This document shows, in pieces, positions 24,736-32,521 of a stretch of DNA of 39,205 bases. Position 1 is the stretch's first letter; each line of letters begins with the position of its first letter. The stretch spans positions 1-39,205 of the forward strand of contig NZ_ACQT01000017.1 in NCBI RefSeq assembly GCF_000175235.1, given 5' to 3'. A model generated the notes under the pieces. It did not search any database and was not told where the DNA came from. It was given only the letters and a program-made list of their open reading frames with translations. The DNA comes from Acidovorax delafieldii 2AN. GTDB lineage: Bacteria > Pseudomonadota > Gammaproteobacteria > Burkholderiales > Burkholderiaceae_C. A program made the position numbers and the translations under genes.

Positions 24736-25680
24736 ATGACTGAGCGCAGCGCCCTGATGGAGGGACTTGTGGTGGCAGGGCACGGGCGCCACTGCATGGT
24801 GGAAACGCCCGATGGACAGCGCCGCATCTGCCACCCAAGGGGCAAGAAAAGCCAGGCGGTGGTGGGCGACCACGTACTGTGGCAGTCGCCCCCGCCGGGC
24901 CAGGGCGAGGAAGGCACCATCGAGAAGGTACTGGAGCGGCGCAACCTGTTCTACCGACAGGACGAGATCCGCACCAAGTCCTTCGCCGCGAATCTGGACC
25001 AGATCCTGATCCTGATCGCCGCCGAGCCGGTCTTTTCCGAAAGCCAGCTGGCCCGCGCACTGATCGCCGCCGAGGCCGCAGGCATCCAGCCATTGATCGC
25101 ACTGAACAAGAGCGACCTGGTCGAGCCCTTTGCCCGCGCCTGGGAGCGCCTGCTGCCCTACCGCCACATGGGCGGCGGCCACCATTACGGCGTGCTGCCG
25201 CTGTCGCTTTCGCTGTCGGCAGAGGTCGATCGCACCCTGCTCATGCAGCACCTGCAGGGCAAGACCACGCTGGTGCTGGGGCCCTCGGGTTCGGGCAAGA
25301 GCACGCTGATCAACCTGCTGGTGCCGGGGGCCAGCGTGTTGACCGGAGAGATCTCACAGGCCCTCAACTCCGGCAAGCACACCACCACCAGCACGACCTG
25401 GTATTGGGTGGACGGAGCCCGCACCACTGCGCTGATCGATTCCCCGGGCTTTCAGGAATTTGGCCTACAGCACATCGCGCCCATGCAGCTGGCCTCGTGC
25501 ATGCCCGATATCGCGGCCCACGCCACGGACTGCAAGTTCTACAACTGCACCCACCTGCACGAACCCGGCTGCGGCGTTCTTTCAGCCCTTGAAAATACCC
25601 TCACCGCAGATGGCATAAGCGCCAGTCGCTACAAAATTTATAGTGATTTATTCGCCGAGCTGAGCCACACCCGGTATTGA
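24736..25680 (+). CDS. rsgA: Ribosome small subunit-dependent GTPase A
   Basis: 314 residues. It checks and releases late 30S ribosome intermediates with GTP hydrolysis. An N-terminal OB-fold is followed by a circularly permuted GTPase: G4 (ALNKSDLVEPF) comes before G1 (LGPSGSGKSTLINLL), then switch I TTSTTWY and G3 (IDSPGFQEFG). The C-terminal zinc site is present as CKFYNCTHLHEPGC. It is the third gene of the protease/pterin dehydratase/rsgA run, with an 18-base gap. The last 30 codons are A/T-rich at the third position and coincide with repeat copy D, yet ISASRYKIY still fits the family. Confidence 0.95.
   Translation: MTERSALMEGLVVAGHGRHCMVETPDGQRRICHPRGKKSQAVVGDHVLWQSPPPGQGEEGTIEKVLERRNLFYRQDEIRTKSFAANLDQILILIAAEPVFSESQLARALIAAEAAGIQPLIALNKSDLVEPFARAWERLLPYRHMGGGHHYGVLPLSLSLSAEVDRTLLMQHLQGKTTLVLGPSGSGKSTLINLLVPGASVLTGEISQALNSGKHTTTSTTWYWVDGARTTALIDSPGFQEFGLQHIAPMQLASCMPDIAAHATDCKFYNCTHLHEPGCGVLSALENTLTADGISASRYKIYSDLFAELSHTRY
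25589..25646. repeat. Repeat-like segment D inside the 3' end of rsgA
   Basis: TTGAAAATACCC, a loop with GCAGATGGCAT, then AAGCGCCAGTCGCTAC and AAAATTTATAG. The AAGCGC half and flanking A-runs match the family. The segment is in frame and encodes the conserved C-terminal helix. Confidence 0.5.
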
Positions 25681-25828
25681 TGCCCGAGAGATGCCGGGCC
25701 CTCTGGCCCATGGCTCCGGTGGCCCGCCAGCGCGCCACGCACCGTGCCTTGCCTTGCCAAGTTGGCCAGGCCGCAGGGCGCGGCCCCTGAGCGGGGGGGC
25801 CTCACCAGCGGCCGGCGGGGCGATGGCC

Positions 25829-26815
25829 TCAGCCCAGCAAGCGTGCCAGGGTCAACAGCGCGAGCAGCAGCATCCACACCACCACCGATCGCCAGACCAA
25901 CCCCACCACGCTGCGCAGATGCCCCACTTCAGGCTCGCGGCCGGGGGTGCTGTCGCTGTCGCCAATGTCGGCGTCGATTTCCAGCCCCTGCGGAGTCTGC
26001 AGATCGGGGCGGGCGCGCAAGGCCTCACCGCCCAGCCGCACGTTGATGGCCCCCGCCGTCGCGGCCAGCACGACCCCATCGTTGTCGTTGGGAAAGCGCT
26101 GCGCATGAAAGCGCCAGCCCTCGATGGCCTCTTCAAAGCTGCCCACCACGGCAAAACTCAGGGCGGTCATGCGCGCGGGCAGCCAGTCGATCAGGGTCCA
26201 GGCCTGCGCCGACGCACGCTGCAAGGCCGGGCTGGCGGGCTGCACACCCGTGCGCTCCCTGTACTGCCAGTAGCGCGACACGAATTCGGCCAGCCGGTAC
26301 AGCACCGCCCCTGTGGGCCCCAGCCCCAGGGCCGCCAGCACCGAAAACCAGGCCAGCACGCCAAACACATGGCGATGCGCCGCCAGCGCCGAATACTCGA
26401 TCACATGGCGCACGATCTCGCTGCGCGGCAGCGCTCCGACATCGACCTGCTGCCAATGGGCCAGACGCTCACGCGCCCGGTCCTCATCACCCTCTTCCAG
26501 CGCATCGCGAATCCCGGTGAAATGGTGACTGAACTGCCGAAAACCCAGGGTGACGTACAGCACCGCCACACTCCACACCACGGCAAAGGGCCAACCCAGC
26601 CCCAGCAGCAGCAGCCAGTGGACGGCCAGCGTGACCAGCGCCGGGACCAGCACGGCCAGGCACCACGCCACCCAACCGTGGTGTGGCTTGCCGGCGTCGA
26701 AATTACGGCTGACGGACAAAGCCCAAGCCCGCAAACCTGCGTGGATCGGGTTGGTGCGTGCCAGTGGGCGGGCCTGCTCGATCAGCAGAGCGAACAGGAT
26801 GGCGAAGAAACTCAT
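25829..26815 (-). CDS. CobD/CbiB-family membrane protein
   Basis: 328 residues with about five hydrophobic segments. The start MSFFAILFALLIEQARPL, the HHFTGIRDALEEGD segment, and the stretch RMTALSFAVVGSFEEAIEGW with GAINVRLGGE resemble CbiB/CobD. CbiB attaches aminopropanol to adenosylcobyric acid in cobalamin synthesis. Here no other cobalamin gene is near, and the sequence is divergent, so this is probably the stand-alone betaproteobacterial relative, perhaps closer in role to AmpE-like proteins. The start at 26815 is the first ATG; a TTG three codons earlier is open. A TATCAT lies eight bases before the ATG. The Nudix gene ends 45 bases upstream. Confidence 0.75.
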   Translation of the reverse strand: MSFFAILFALLIEQARPLARTNPIHAGLRAWALSVSRNFDAGKPHHGWVAWCLAVLVPALVTLAVHWLLLLGLGWPFAVVWSVAVLYVTLGFRQFSHHFTGIRDALEEGDEDRARERLAHWQQVDVGALPRSEIVRHVIEYSALAAHRHVFGVLAWFSVLAALGLGPTGAVLYRLAEFVSRYWQYRERTGVQPASPALQRASAQAWTLIDWLPARMTALSFAVVGSFEEAIEGWRFHAQRFPNDNDGVVLAATAGAINVRLGGEALRARPDLQTPQGLEIDADIGDSDSTPGREPEVGHLRSVVGLVWRSVVVWMLLLALLTLARLLG

Positions 26816-26823
26816 GGACGGCA

Positions 26824-26829
26824 ATGATA
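26824..26829 (-). promoter_or_regulatory. Candidate -10 of the CobD/CbiB-like gene
   Basis: TATCAT on the minus strand, eight bases before the ATG at 26815; no Shine-Dalgarno and no clear -35. Confidence 0.3.
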
Positions 26830-26860
26830 CTGGTGGTTCAGCCCGCCCACACCCGCGCCG

Positions 26861-27580
26861 TCAGGCCAGCATGAATCGGTAGAAGTTGCGCAGCATGCCA
26901 GCGGTGGCGCCCCAGATGAAGCGGTCGTGCTGGCCATCCTGGTACGGCATGGAAAACCACTCGCGCCGCACGCCCTGCCACTCGAAAACATGGCGCCGGT
27001 GGTGGGCGGGGTTGAGGACAAACGCGAGCGGCACCTCGAACACGTCGGCCACTTCGTAGGGATTGGGGTGCAGTTCGCAATCGGGCTGCACGAGTGCCAC
27101 CACGGGCGTGATGATGAACGATGAGCCCGTCACATACGTGGGCAAGGCCCCCAGCACCTCCACGAAGCGCCGCTCCAGACCCACCTCCTCCTCGGCCTCC
27201 CGCAGGGCCGTGTCAGCGGCCGACACGTCTTGTGGATCGGCCTTCCCGCCTGGAAAGGCCACCTGTCCCGAGTGGGTCGACAGGTGTAACGTCCGCTCGG
27301 TCAGCAGCACCGTGGGCTGCTCACGCAGCACAATGGGCACCAGCACGGACGCATGGGCCGGCGCACGGTCGAGAAACTTCTTTTCAAGCACGACCTCGGG
27401 TGTCCACACCGGCGGGTGAGCAAACCGAGCACGCAGGGCCTGCGGAGTCTGGGCCTGCGCGGGCACAGCGGGCAAATGCGCGTCCACCCCCGCCACCGGA
27501 ACGCCGCGCGGGTCGAAATCGGGCAGCGACGACAGCGGCACCGCGGGCGCACGGGAGGGTTGAGGAATGGAAGGATCCAA
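26861..27580 (-). CDS. Nudix hydrolase, CoA pyrophosphatase type
   Basis: 239 residues. It is expected to split coenzyme A into phosphopantetheine and adenosine 3',5'-bisphosphate. The Nudix box is GGKADPQDVSAADTALREAE followed by EEVGL. It is preceded by the NuCoA signature LLTERTLHLSTHSGQVAFPG, which is specific for CoA pyrophosphatases such as NudL. An N-terminal extension of about 65 residues, rich in Pro and Ala, precedes the domain. No ATG is available near the N-terminus. The TTG at 27580 with AAGG six bases upstream is the best start, and a GTG 13 codons in is possible. It lies just downstream of the rplS terminator on the same strand. Confidence 0.88.
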   Translation of the reverse strand: MDPSIPQPSRAPAVPLSSLPDFDPRGVPVAGVDAHLPAVPAQAQTPQALRARFAHPPVWTPEVVLEKKFLDRAPAHASVLVPIVLREQPTVLLTERTLHLSTHSGQVAFPGGKADPQDVSAADTALREAEEEVGLERRFVEVLGALPTYVTGSSFIITPVVALVQPDCELHPNPYEVADVFEVPLAFVLNPAHHRRHVFEWQGVRREWFSMPYQDGQHDRFIWGATAGMLRNFYRFMLA

Positions 27581-27621
27581 AGCAAGCCTTGATGAACAGC
27601 AGCGAGCCAGCCCCAGAATGC

Positions 27622-27654
27622 AAAAAGCCGCTACAGGCAGATGCTGTAGCGGCT
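27622..27654 (-). terminator. Intrinsic terminator of rplS
   Basis: On the minus strand AGCCGCTACAG pairs with CTGTAGCGGCT across a seven-base loop, and TTTT follows. It begins 23 bases after the rplS stop and closes the rpsP-rimM-trmD-rplS cluster. Confidence 0.9.
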
Positions 27655-27676
27655 GCGTTCAGGGCTTGCCTGCGCC

Positions 27677-28060
27677 TTATGCGGCGGTGGCAGCAGCCTT
27701 GGCACGCGAAGGCAGCTTTTCCTTGATACGTGCCGACTTGCCGCTGCGATCGCGCAGGTAGTACAGCTTGGCGCGGCGCACATCACCGCGGCGCTTGACT
27801 TCGATGCCGGCGATCAGCGGGCTGTAGGTCTGGAACGTGCGCTCCACGCCTTCGCCGCTGGAGATCTTGCGCACGGTGAAGCCGCTGTTCAGGCCACGGT
27901 TGCGCTTGGCGATCACCACGCCTTCGTAGGCCTGCACGCGCTTGCGGGTGCCTTCGACCACGTTCACGCTCACGATGACGGTGTCACCAGGGGCGAATTC
28001 GGGGATGGTCTTGTTCAAGCGGGCGATTTCTTCCGCTTCCAGGGTCTGGATCAGGTTCAT
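27677..28060 (-). CDS. rplS: 50S ribosomal protein L19
   Basis: 127 residues, located at the 30S-50S interface. Recognisable by [54 protein letters not shown] and [20 protein letters not shown]. The tail of about ten residues ([10 protein letters not shown]) is longer than in E. coli, as in other Burkholderiales. The ATG at 28060 starts the family sequence [11 protein letters not shown]; an ATG three codons upstream is also open. It is last in the cluster, 137 bases after trmD, with its own near-consensus promoter. Confidence 0.97.
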   Translation of the reverse strand: MNLIQTLEAEEIARLNKTIPEFAPGDTVIVSVNVVEGTRKRVQAYEGVVIAKRNRGLNSGFTVRKISSGEGVERTFQTYSPLIAGIEVKRRGDVRRAKLYYLRDRSGKSARIKEKLPSRAKAAATAA

Positions 28061-28186
28061 GTTTGACATCCAACGATCTTGTCCGCGCCAAAAGTGGCTG
28101 CGTCGGGATTGACGGTTCAGGGTTTTGCGGGCTCTGCGTGCAAAGCCTGGGGCAAAACGGCCGGCCAGAGGATCGAAAAGCCTTTG

Positions 28187-28215
28187 ATTATAGCAATTCA
28201 GCCCAGCTTGGCCAA
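28187..28215 (-). promoter_or_regulatory. Internal promoter for rplS at the end of trmD
   Basis: On the minus strand TTGGCC (28215-28210), a 17-base spacer, then TATAAT (28192-28187), with TG one base before it as an extended -10. The -35 lies in the last codons of trmD, and +1 would be about 120 bases before rplS. Confidence 0.8.
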
Positions 28216-28956
28216 TACCGCCTCGTCCGCAGGCGCCAGCCGCCCCGCACGGCGCGCCGCCTCGATCAGGTCGGGCCGGTGCTGCGCGGTCACTGCCAGC
28301 CGCTGATCGCGGCGCCAGCGTTCGATCTGGGCATGGTGCCCCGACATCAGCGCCGAAGGCACCGCGCGCCCTGCCCACTCTTCCGGGCGCGTGTAGTGCG
28401 GGCAATCAAGCAGGCCGTCCAGCGCCGGGTTGAAACTGTCGAGCTGGTGGCTGCCCTCAGCGTGGAGCACCCCTGGCTGCAGCCGGGCCACAGCATCGAG
28501 CAAGGCCATGGCGGCAATTTCACCACCCGAAAGAACGAAATCACCCAGGCTCATCTGCTGATCAACGTGGGCGTCGATGAAACGCTGGTCGATTCCTTCG
28601 TAACGCCCACACAGCAAGATGGCCCCCGTGCTGGCCGACCAGCGCTCCACCGCAGCGTGGTTGAGCGATTCGCCAATGGGCGAAAAAAGCACCAGCGGCG
28701 CCTGCGCAGACACCGCCTCACCGCGTTCGGCGCGGATGGCCGCAAGGCAACGCGCCAGGGGCTCGGCCAGCATCACCATGCCCGGCCCGCCGCCGAAAGG
28801 ACGATCGTCCACGCGGCGGTAATTGCCCTCGGCATGGTCACGCGGGTTCCACAGGTGCACGTCGACCTGCCCGCTGGCGTAGGCGCGGCGGGTCACGCCG
28901 CTGGCCAGAAAAGGCGCGAACAGTTCGGGAAACAGGGTGATGATGTCAAACCGCAT
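28198..28956 (-). CDS. trmD: tRNA (guanine37-N1)-methyltransferase
   Basis: 252 residues. It methylates G37 next to the anticodon using S-adenosylmethionine, preventing frameshifts. It has the trefoil-knot SPOUT fold: start [24 protein letters not shown], the knot region [29 protein letters not shown], and the C-terminal [14 protein letters not shown]. It follows rimM by 27 bases in the normal order rpsP-rimM-trmD-rplS. Its stop overlaps the rplS promoter spacer. Confidence 0.97.
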   Translation of the reverse strand: MRFDIITLFPELFAPFLASGVTRRAYASGQVDVHLWNPRDHAEGNYRRVDDRPFGGGPGMVMLAEPLARCLAAIRAERGEAVSAQAPLVLFSPIGESLNHAAVERWSASTGAILLCGRYEGIDQRFIDAHVDQQMSLGDFVLSGGEIAAMALLDAVARLQPGVLHAEGSHQLDSFNPALDGLLDCPHYTRPEEWAGRAVPSALMSGHHAQIERWRRDQRLAVTAQHRPDLIEAARRAGRLAPADEAVLAKLG

Positions 28957-28983
28957 GGTGCGCTGCGCCGGCGTGCTGGCGGC

Positions 28984-29553
28984 TCAGTAGTCGGGCTGCC
29001 AGTCGACCGTGATGCGCTTTTCAGGCAAATCCACCTTGTCGACGAAAGCCGAGACGAACGGAATCATGCGCTCCAGCGCCTTGCCATCCTGCTCATAGGC
29101 CAGCACCAGCACCGTCTGCGGCCCGGTGGACATGAGTTCGCGCACCAGCCCCAGCGCCACGCCTTCGCGGTTGACGACCTGCAGGCCGATCAGATCGACC
29201 CAGTAATACTCGTCTTCGGTGGTGGACGGGAAACTCGAACGCGGCACGAAAATGCGCGCCCCGCGCAGGGCTTCGGCAGCATCCCGGTCGTCGATGCCCT
29301 GGGCCCACGCCACGACCGTGTCGGAATGGTCCTTGGCCTGGCGAATCTGCAGCAGCGCCGTGCCCGAAAACGTCTTGGCGCCGCGCTCCGACGGTTGCAG
29401 GTACCAGCGCTTGGACGAAAACAGCGCCTCGGGGCTGGCGCTGTGCGACAGCACCTTGAACCAGCCCTTCACGCCCCAGGCGTCAGCAATGCGCCCCACC
29501 TCCACGGCGTCGGCAGGAAGTTCGGCAGATTCGAGCTGCAGGGGTGTGGCCAT
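28984..29553 (-). CDS. rimM: 16S rRNA-processing protein RimM
   Basis: 189 residues. It helps assemble the 30S head by binding ribosomal protein S19. The N-terminal domain reads VEVGRIADAWGVKGWFKVLS, and the C-terminal PRC-barrel has YYWVDLIGLQVVNREG and the end MIPFVSAFVDKVDL...KRITVDWQ. The ATG at 29553 was chosen; the frame stays open 15 codons further, into the terminator hairpin, with only a TTG. The 78-base gap after rpsP carries a strong hairpin with a U-tract, so rimM-trmD may receive only read-through transcripts. Confidence 0.95.
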   Translation of the reverse strand: MATPLQLESAELPADAVEVGRIADAWGVKGWFKVLSHSASPEALFSSKRWYLQPSERGAKTFSGTALLQIRQAKDHSDTVVAWAQGIDDRDAAEALRGARIFVPRSSFPSTTEDEYYWVDLIGLQVVNREGVALGLVRELMSTGPQTVLVLAYEQDGKALERMIPFVSAFVDKVDLPEKRITVDWQPDY

Positions 29554-29564
29554 GGGTTTTCTCG

Positions 29565-29618
29565 GTGCAAAAACAAAAGGGCGGGTTCCGCCGGGCAAGC
29601 CAACGGAACCCGCCCTTT
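29565..29618 (-). terminator. Intrinsic terminator / attenuator between rpsP and rimM
   Basis: A perfect 15-base stem (AAAGGGCGGGTTCCG with CGGAACCCGCCCTTT, 29576-29590 and 29604-29618) has a 13-base loop. On the minus strand it is followed by TGTTTTT. It sits 13 bases after the rpsP stop, inside an otherwise conserved operon. Confidence 0.85.
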
Positions 29619-29631
29619 CGAGGGGGGTGCT

Positions 29632-29883
29632 TTAAGCAGCCTTCTTGGCGGCTTGCTTGATCAGGCGGTCCACGGTAGGCGAGGACTGGGCGCCCACGCT
29701 CTTCCAGTACGTCAGACGGTCTTGCACGATGCGCAGACCTTCTTCGGTTTCCTTGGCGGTGGGGTTGTAGAAGCCGATGCGCTCGATGAAGCGGCCATCA
29801 CGGCGCACGCGCTTGTCAGCAACAACGATGTTGAAGAAAGGACGGCCCTTGGAGCCGCCGCGGGAGAGTCGAATGACGACCAT
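29632..29883 (-). CDS. rpsP: 30S ribosomal protein S16
   Basis: 83 residues, complete. [34 protein letters not shown] and [17 protein letters not shown] are diagnostic. It is the first gene of the rpsP-rimM-trmD-rplS cluster and is followed at once by an intrinsic terminator. A TATAAT at 30009-30014 gives a leader of about 118 bases. Confidence 0.97.
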   Translation of the reverse strand: MVVIRLSRGGSKGRPFFNIVVADKRVRRDGRFIERIGFYNPTAKETEEGLRIVQDRLTYWKSVGAQSSPTVDRLIKQAAKKAA

Positions 29884-30297
29884 GATTTATCCTTCGGGTG
29901 GTGAACTCCGGCAACAATTGCCTTGAGCCACAGTGTTCGCAACCATATTCGCAACGCTTGAGACACGCGACATGGCCACCCGGCCAGCGACACGCTGCAA
30001 AGCCCGCGATTATATCCATTTCCTCGAAGCGAGTTATGCACTTTTACGCACTCCCTTGGGGTCTGCAGGCCCGTGGTCTCCAGGTGCATCCTCCTGCCCT
30101 GCCTGGCCAATGCGCCTGCACGGCCCTTGCTGTGGGTGCGGTTGCGTGCACCAGGCCCTTGCAAAAAGCGGGTAAAAGGCCCACGCCAGGGCGGGTGCTG
30201 CGCCCGGCAAGGGGCGCGATACACGTGGTCTTCTATGCAGTGACCGGGGCCTGCCCCTGATTTTCTAACCCTTCGCGTGCGCAGCACGCTCCCATCC
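29884..30297. other. Intergenic region between rpsP and the GNAT gene
   Basis: 414 bases. It holds the rpsP leader (29884-30001) and its -10. The remainder, 30030-30297, is GC-rich and shows no recognisable gene or structure. The rpsP leader has no binding-site mimic that I can identify. Confidence 0.5.
30009..30014 (-). promoter_or_regulatory. -10 of the rpsP operon
   Basis: A perfect TATAAT on the minus strand, preceded by ATGGA. The -35 at 16-18 bases is weak. The predicted +1 is near 30001. Confidence 0.6.
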
Positions 30298-30819
30298 ATG
30301 CCCACCATTCGACCCAGTACCGACCAGGATATCCCCGCCATTACCGCCATTTACCAGCACCATGTGCTCCACGGCACGGGCACGTTCGAGATCGATCCCC
30401 CCACGGAAGCCGACATGGCCGCTCGGCGCAAGGACGTGCTGGCCCGCGGCCTGCCCTGGCTGGTGGCGGAGAAGGACGGCCAGGTTCTGGGCTTCGCCTA
30501 TGCCAACTGGTTCAAGCCGCGCCCGGCCTACCGCTTTTCCGCCGAGGACTCGATCTACGTGGCCGACAGCGCCCGCGGCATGGGCGTGGGCCGCAAGCTG
30601 CTGGCGGAGCTGGCCGTGCAGGCGCAAGCCGCCGGCGTGCGCAAGCTGCTGGCCGTGATTGGCGACTCGGCCAACGCCGGGTCGATCGGCGTACACCGGG
30701 CCCTGGGCTTCACCGACGTGGGCGTCATGCGCTCGGTCGGCTGGAAATTCGGCGCCTGGCGGGACATCGTGCTGATGGAAAAGACCCTGGGCGCCGGAGA
30801 CACCACTTCGCCGGAATAA
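30298..30819 (+). CDS. GNAT acetyltransferase, phosphinothricin acetyltransferase-like
   Basis: 173 residues. IRPSTDQDIPAITAIYQHHV at the start, TGTFEIDPPTEADM, GFAYANWFKPRPAYRFSAED, SIYV, and the acetyl-CoA loop ARGMGVGRKLL identify the Pat/YncA (MnaT) branch of GNAT enzymes. These acetylate methionine sulfone, sulfoximine or phosphinothricin; most natural members are amino-acid N-acetyltransferases. HRALGFTDVGVMRSVGWKFG near the C-terminus is also typical. The ATG at 30298 gives the standard N-terminus. It stands alone on the plus strand, divergent from rpsP. Confidence 0.85.
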   Translation: MPTIRPSTDQDIPAITAIYQHHVLHGTGTFEIDPPTEADMAARRKDVLARGLPWLVAEKDGQVLGFAYANWFKPRPAYRFSAEDSIYVADSARGMGVGRKLLAELAVQAQAAGVRKLLAVIGDSANAGSIGVHRALGFTDVGVMRSVGWKFGAWRDIVLMEKTLGAGDTTSPE

Positions 30820-30966
30820 TCGGGGGATGAACAATTCCTCCCGCCCTCCCCACTTCGTGGGGTCCCCGGCCTTGCAGGCCACGGCGATGCCGCACAGCGT
30901 AGGCCGACCTGGAACCGCAGCCCCCAGCCCCGATGGGGCTGCTTTGCACCCGGGGGCAGCGCGGCA

Positions 30967-31413
30967 ATGAAAAACAAGACCGTGGCGGCATGGCTCGCCT
31001 TCATGGGCGGGCCGCTGGGCCTGCACCGCTTTTATCTGCACGGCCTTGGCGATCTGTTGGGCTGGATGCTGCCCATTCCCACAGCACTGGGCCTGTACGG
31101 CATCCAGCGCGTGCAGCAACTGGGACAGGACGACCACTACAGCTGGGTCCTGATTCCCTTGCTGGGGTTCACGATTGCGGGCTGCGCGCTGCAGGCCATT
31201 CTGTACGGGCTGATGGCCCCCGAGAAATGGAACGCCCGCTTCAATCCGGCCGCCGCGGCCGATGCGCCGGCGGGGCGCACGCGCTGGGCCACCATTTTCG
31301 CCGTCGGGCTGGCGCTGATGATTGGTACGGCCGTGCTCATGGCCAGCCTGGCCTTCAGCTTTCAGCGCTACTTCGAATACCAGATCGAGGAAGCCCGCAA
31401 GATCTCGCAGTGA
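30967..31413 (+). CDS. TM2-domain membrane protein
   Basis: 148 residues with four hydrophobic segments. The first 60 residues are a TM2 domain: MKNKTVAAWLAF, GGPLGLHRFYLHG and the glycine-rich turn into the second helix. An extra pair of helices follows, separated by an Ala- and Arg-rich loop. The function of bacterial TM2 proteins is unknown. The start at 30967 follows GGCA, without a clear Shine-Dalgarno. A very strong terminator made from repeat copy E follows. Confidence 0.8.
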   Translation: MKNKTVAAWLAFMGGPLGLHRFYLHGLGDLLGWMLPIPTALGLYGIQRVQQLGQDDHYSWVLIPLLGFTIAGCALQAILYGLMAPEKWNARFNPAAAADAPAGRTRWATIFAVGLALMIGTAVLMASLAFSFQRYFEYQIEEARKISQ

Positions 31414-31431
31414 GCCGGTCTTGAAGCAAGA

Positions 31432-31478
31432 AGAGCCTGCAGCGCTTGATGTACAAGCGCTGCAGGCTCTTTTTTTGA
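31432..31478 (+). terminator. Repeat copy E acting as intrinsic terminator
   Basis: AGAGCCTGCAGCGCTTG and CAAGCGCTGCAGGCTCT form a perfect 17-base stem around ATGTA, followed by eight T and GATAGC. The AGCGCTT core and the T-run/GATAGC end are those of copy A, so a repeat element serves here as the terminator. It lies between the converging TM2 and pit genes. Confidence 0.88.
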
Positions 31479-31492
31479 TAGCAACTGCGCGA

Positions 31493-32503
31493 TCAATAGA
31501 GTTGCAGACTGACCCAGTAGGCGATGGCGGCCACGAAGGCGCTGGCCGGAATGGTCAGCACCCAGGCCCAGATGATGTTGCCCGCCACGCCCCAGCGCAC
31601 TGCGCTGGCCCGCTGCGTCGAACCCACGCCGACAATCGCGCCGGTGATGGTGTGCGTGGTGGACACGGGGATGCCCAGCGCGGTCGCCAGGAAAAGCGTC
31701 AGCGCCCCGCCCGTTTCCGCGCAGAAGCCGCCCACGGGTTTGAGCTTGGTGATCTTCTGCCCCATCGTCTTCACGATGCGCCAGCCGCCGAACATGGTGC
31801 CCAGGCCGATGGCCACGTAACAGCACACGATGGTCCAGGTCGGCGGAGAGGCGTCTGTGGCCGAGGCATAACCCGTGGCAATCAGCAGCAGCCAGATGAT
31901 GCCGATGGTTTTCTGCGCATCATTGCCGCCGTGGCCCAGGCTGTAGGCGCCCGCAGACACCAGTTGCAGGCGGCGAAACCACTTATCGACCTTGCTGGGG
32001 CGCGTGCGCCGGAAGATCCACGACACCAGCACCATCATGAGCGAACCGAGCAGGAAGCCCAGCAGTGGCGACACGAAGATGAACGCCACGGTCTTCAGGA
32101 TACCCGCGGAGATCAGCGAACCCGCGCCCGCCTTCGCCATCACGGCGCCCACGATGCCGCCGATCAGTGCGTGCGACGAACTGCTGGGAATACCGTAGTA
32201 CCAGGTGATCACGTTCCAGGTGATGGCTCCCACCAGCGCGCCGAACACCACATGGGTGTCCACCACGCCCGGCTGGACGATGCCCTTACCCACCGTGGCG
32301 GCCACGCTCAGGTGGAAGATGAAAATGGCCACCACGTTGAAGAACGCGGCAAAAAGCACGGCCTGGGCCGGCTTGAGCACCCCGGTGGACACCACCGTGG
32401 CAATCGAATTGGCGGCGTCGTGGAACCCGTTCATGAAATCGAACAGGATCGCCAACGCCACGAGCAGGACAACAACCCACAGGGCCGTTTGTGCGGTTTC
32501 CAT
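31493..32503 (-). CDS. pit: PiT-family inorganic phosphate transporter
   Basis: 336 residues with about ten membrane segments. The two PiT signatures are GFHDAANSIATVVSTGVL in the first repeat and GGNDAQKTIGII in the second. It is a low-affinity phosphate:H+ (metal-phosphate) symporter. It follows the DUF47 gene by 18 bases on the same strand, the classical orfA-pit pairing. Its length is that of the short Pit form, unlike the 500-residue E. coli protein. The operon promoter region carries a Pho box. Confidence 0.93.
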   Translation of the reverse strand: METAQTALWVVVLLVALAILFDFMNGFHDAANSIATVVSTGVLKPAQAVLFAAFFNVVAIFIFHLSVAATVGKGIVQPGVVDTHVVFGALVGAITWNVITWYYGIPSSSSHALIGGIVGAVMAKAGAGSLISAGILKTVAFIFVSPLLGFLLGSLMMVLVSWIFRRTRPSKVDKWFRRLQLVSAGAYSLGHGGNDAQKTIGIIWLLLIATGYASATDASPPTWTIVCCYVAIGLGTMFGGWRIVKTMGQKITKLKPVGGFCAETGGALTLFLATALGIPVSTTHTITGAIVGVGSTQRASAVRWGVAGNIIWAWVLTIPASAFVAAIAYWVSLQLY

Positions 32504-32521
32504 GTTGATGCGCCCTGCGGA

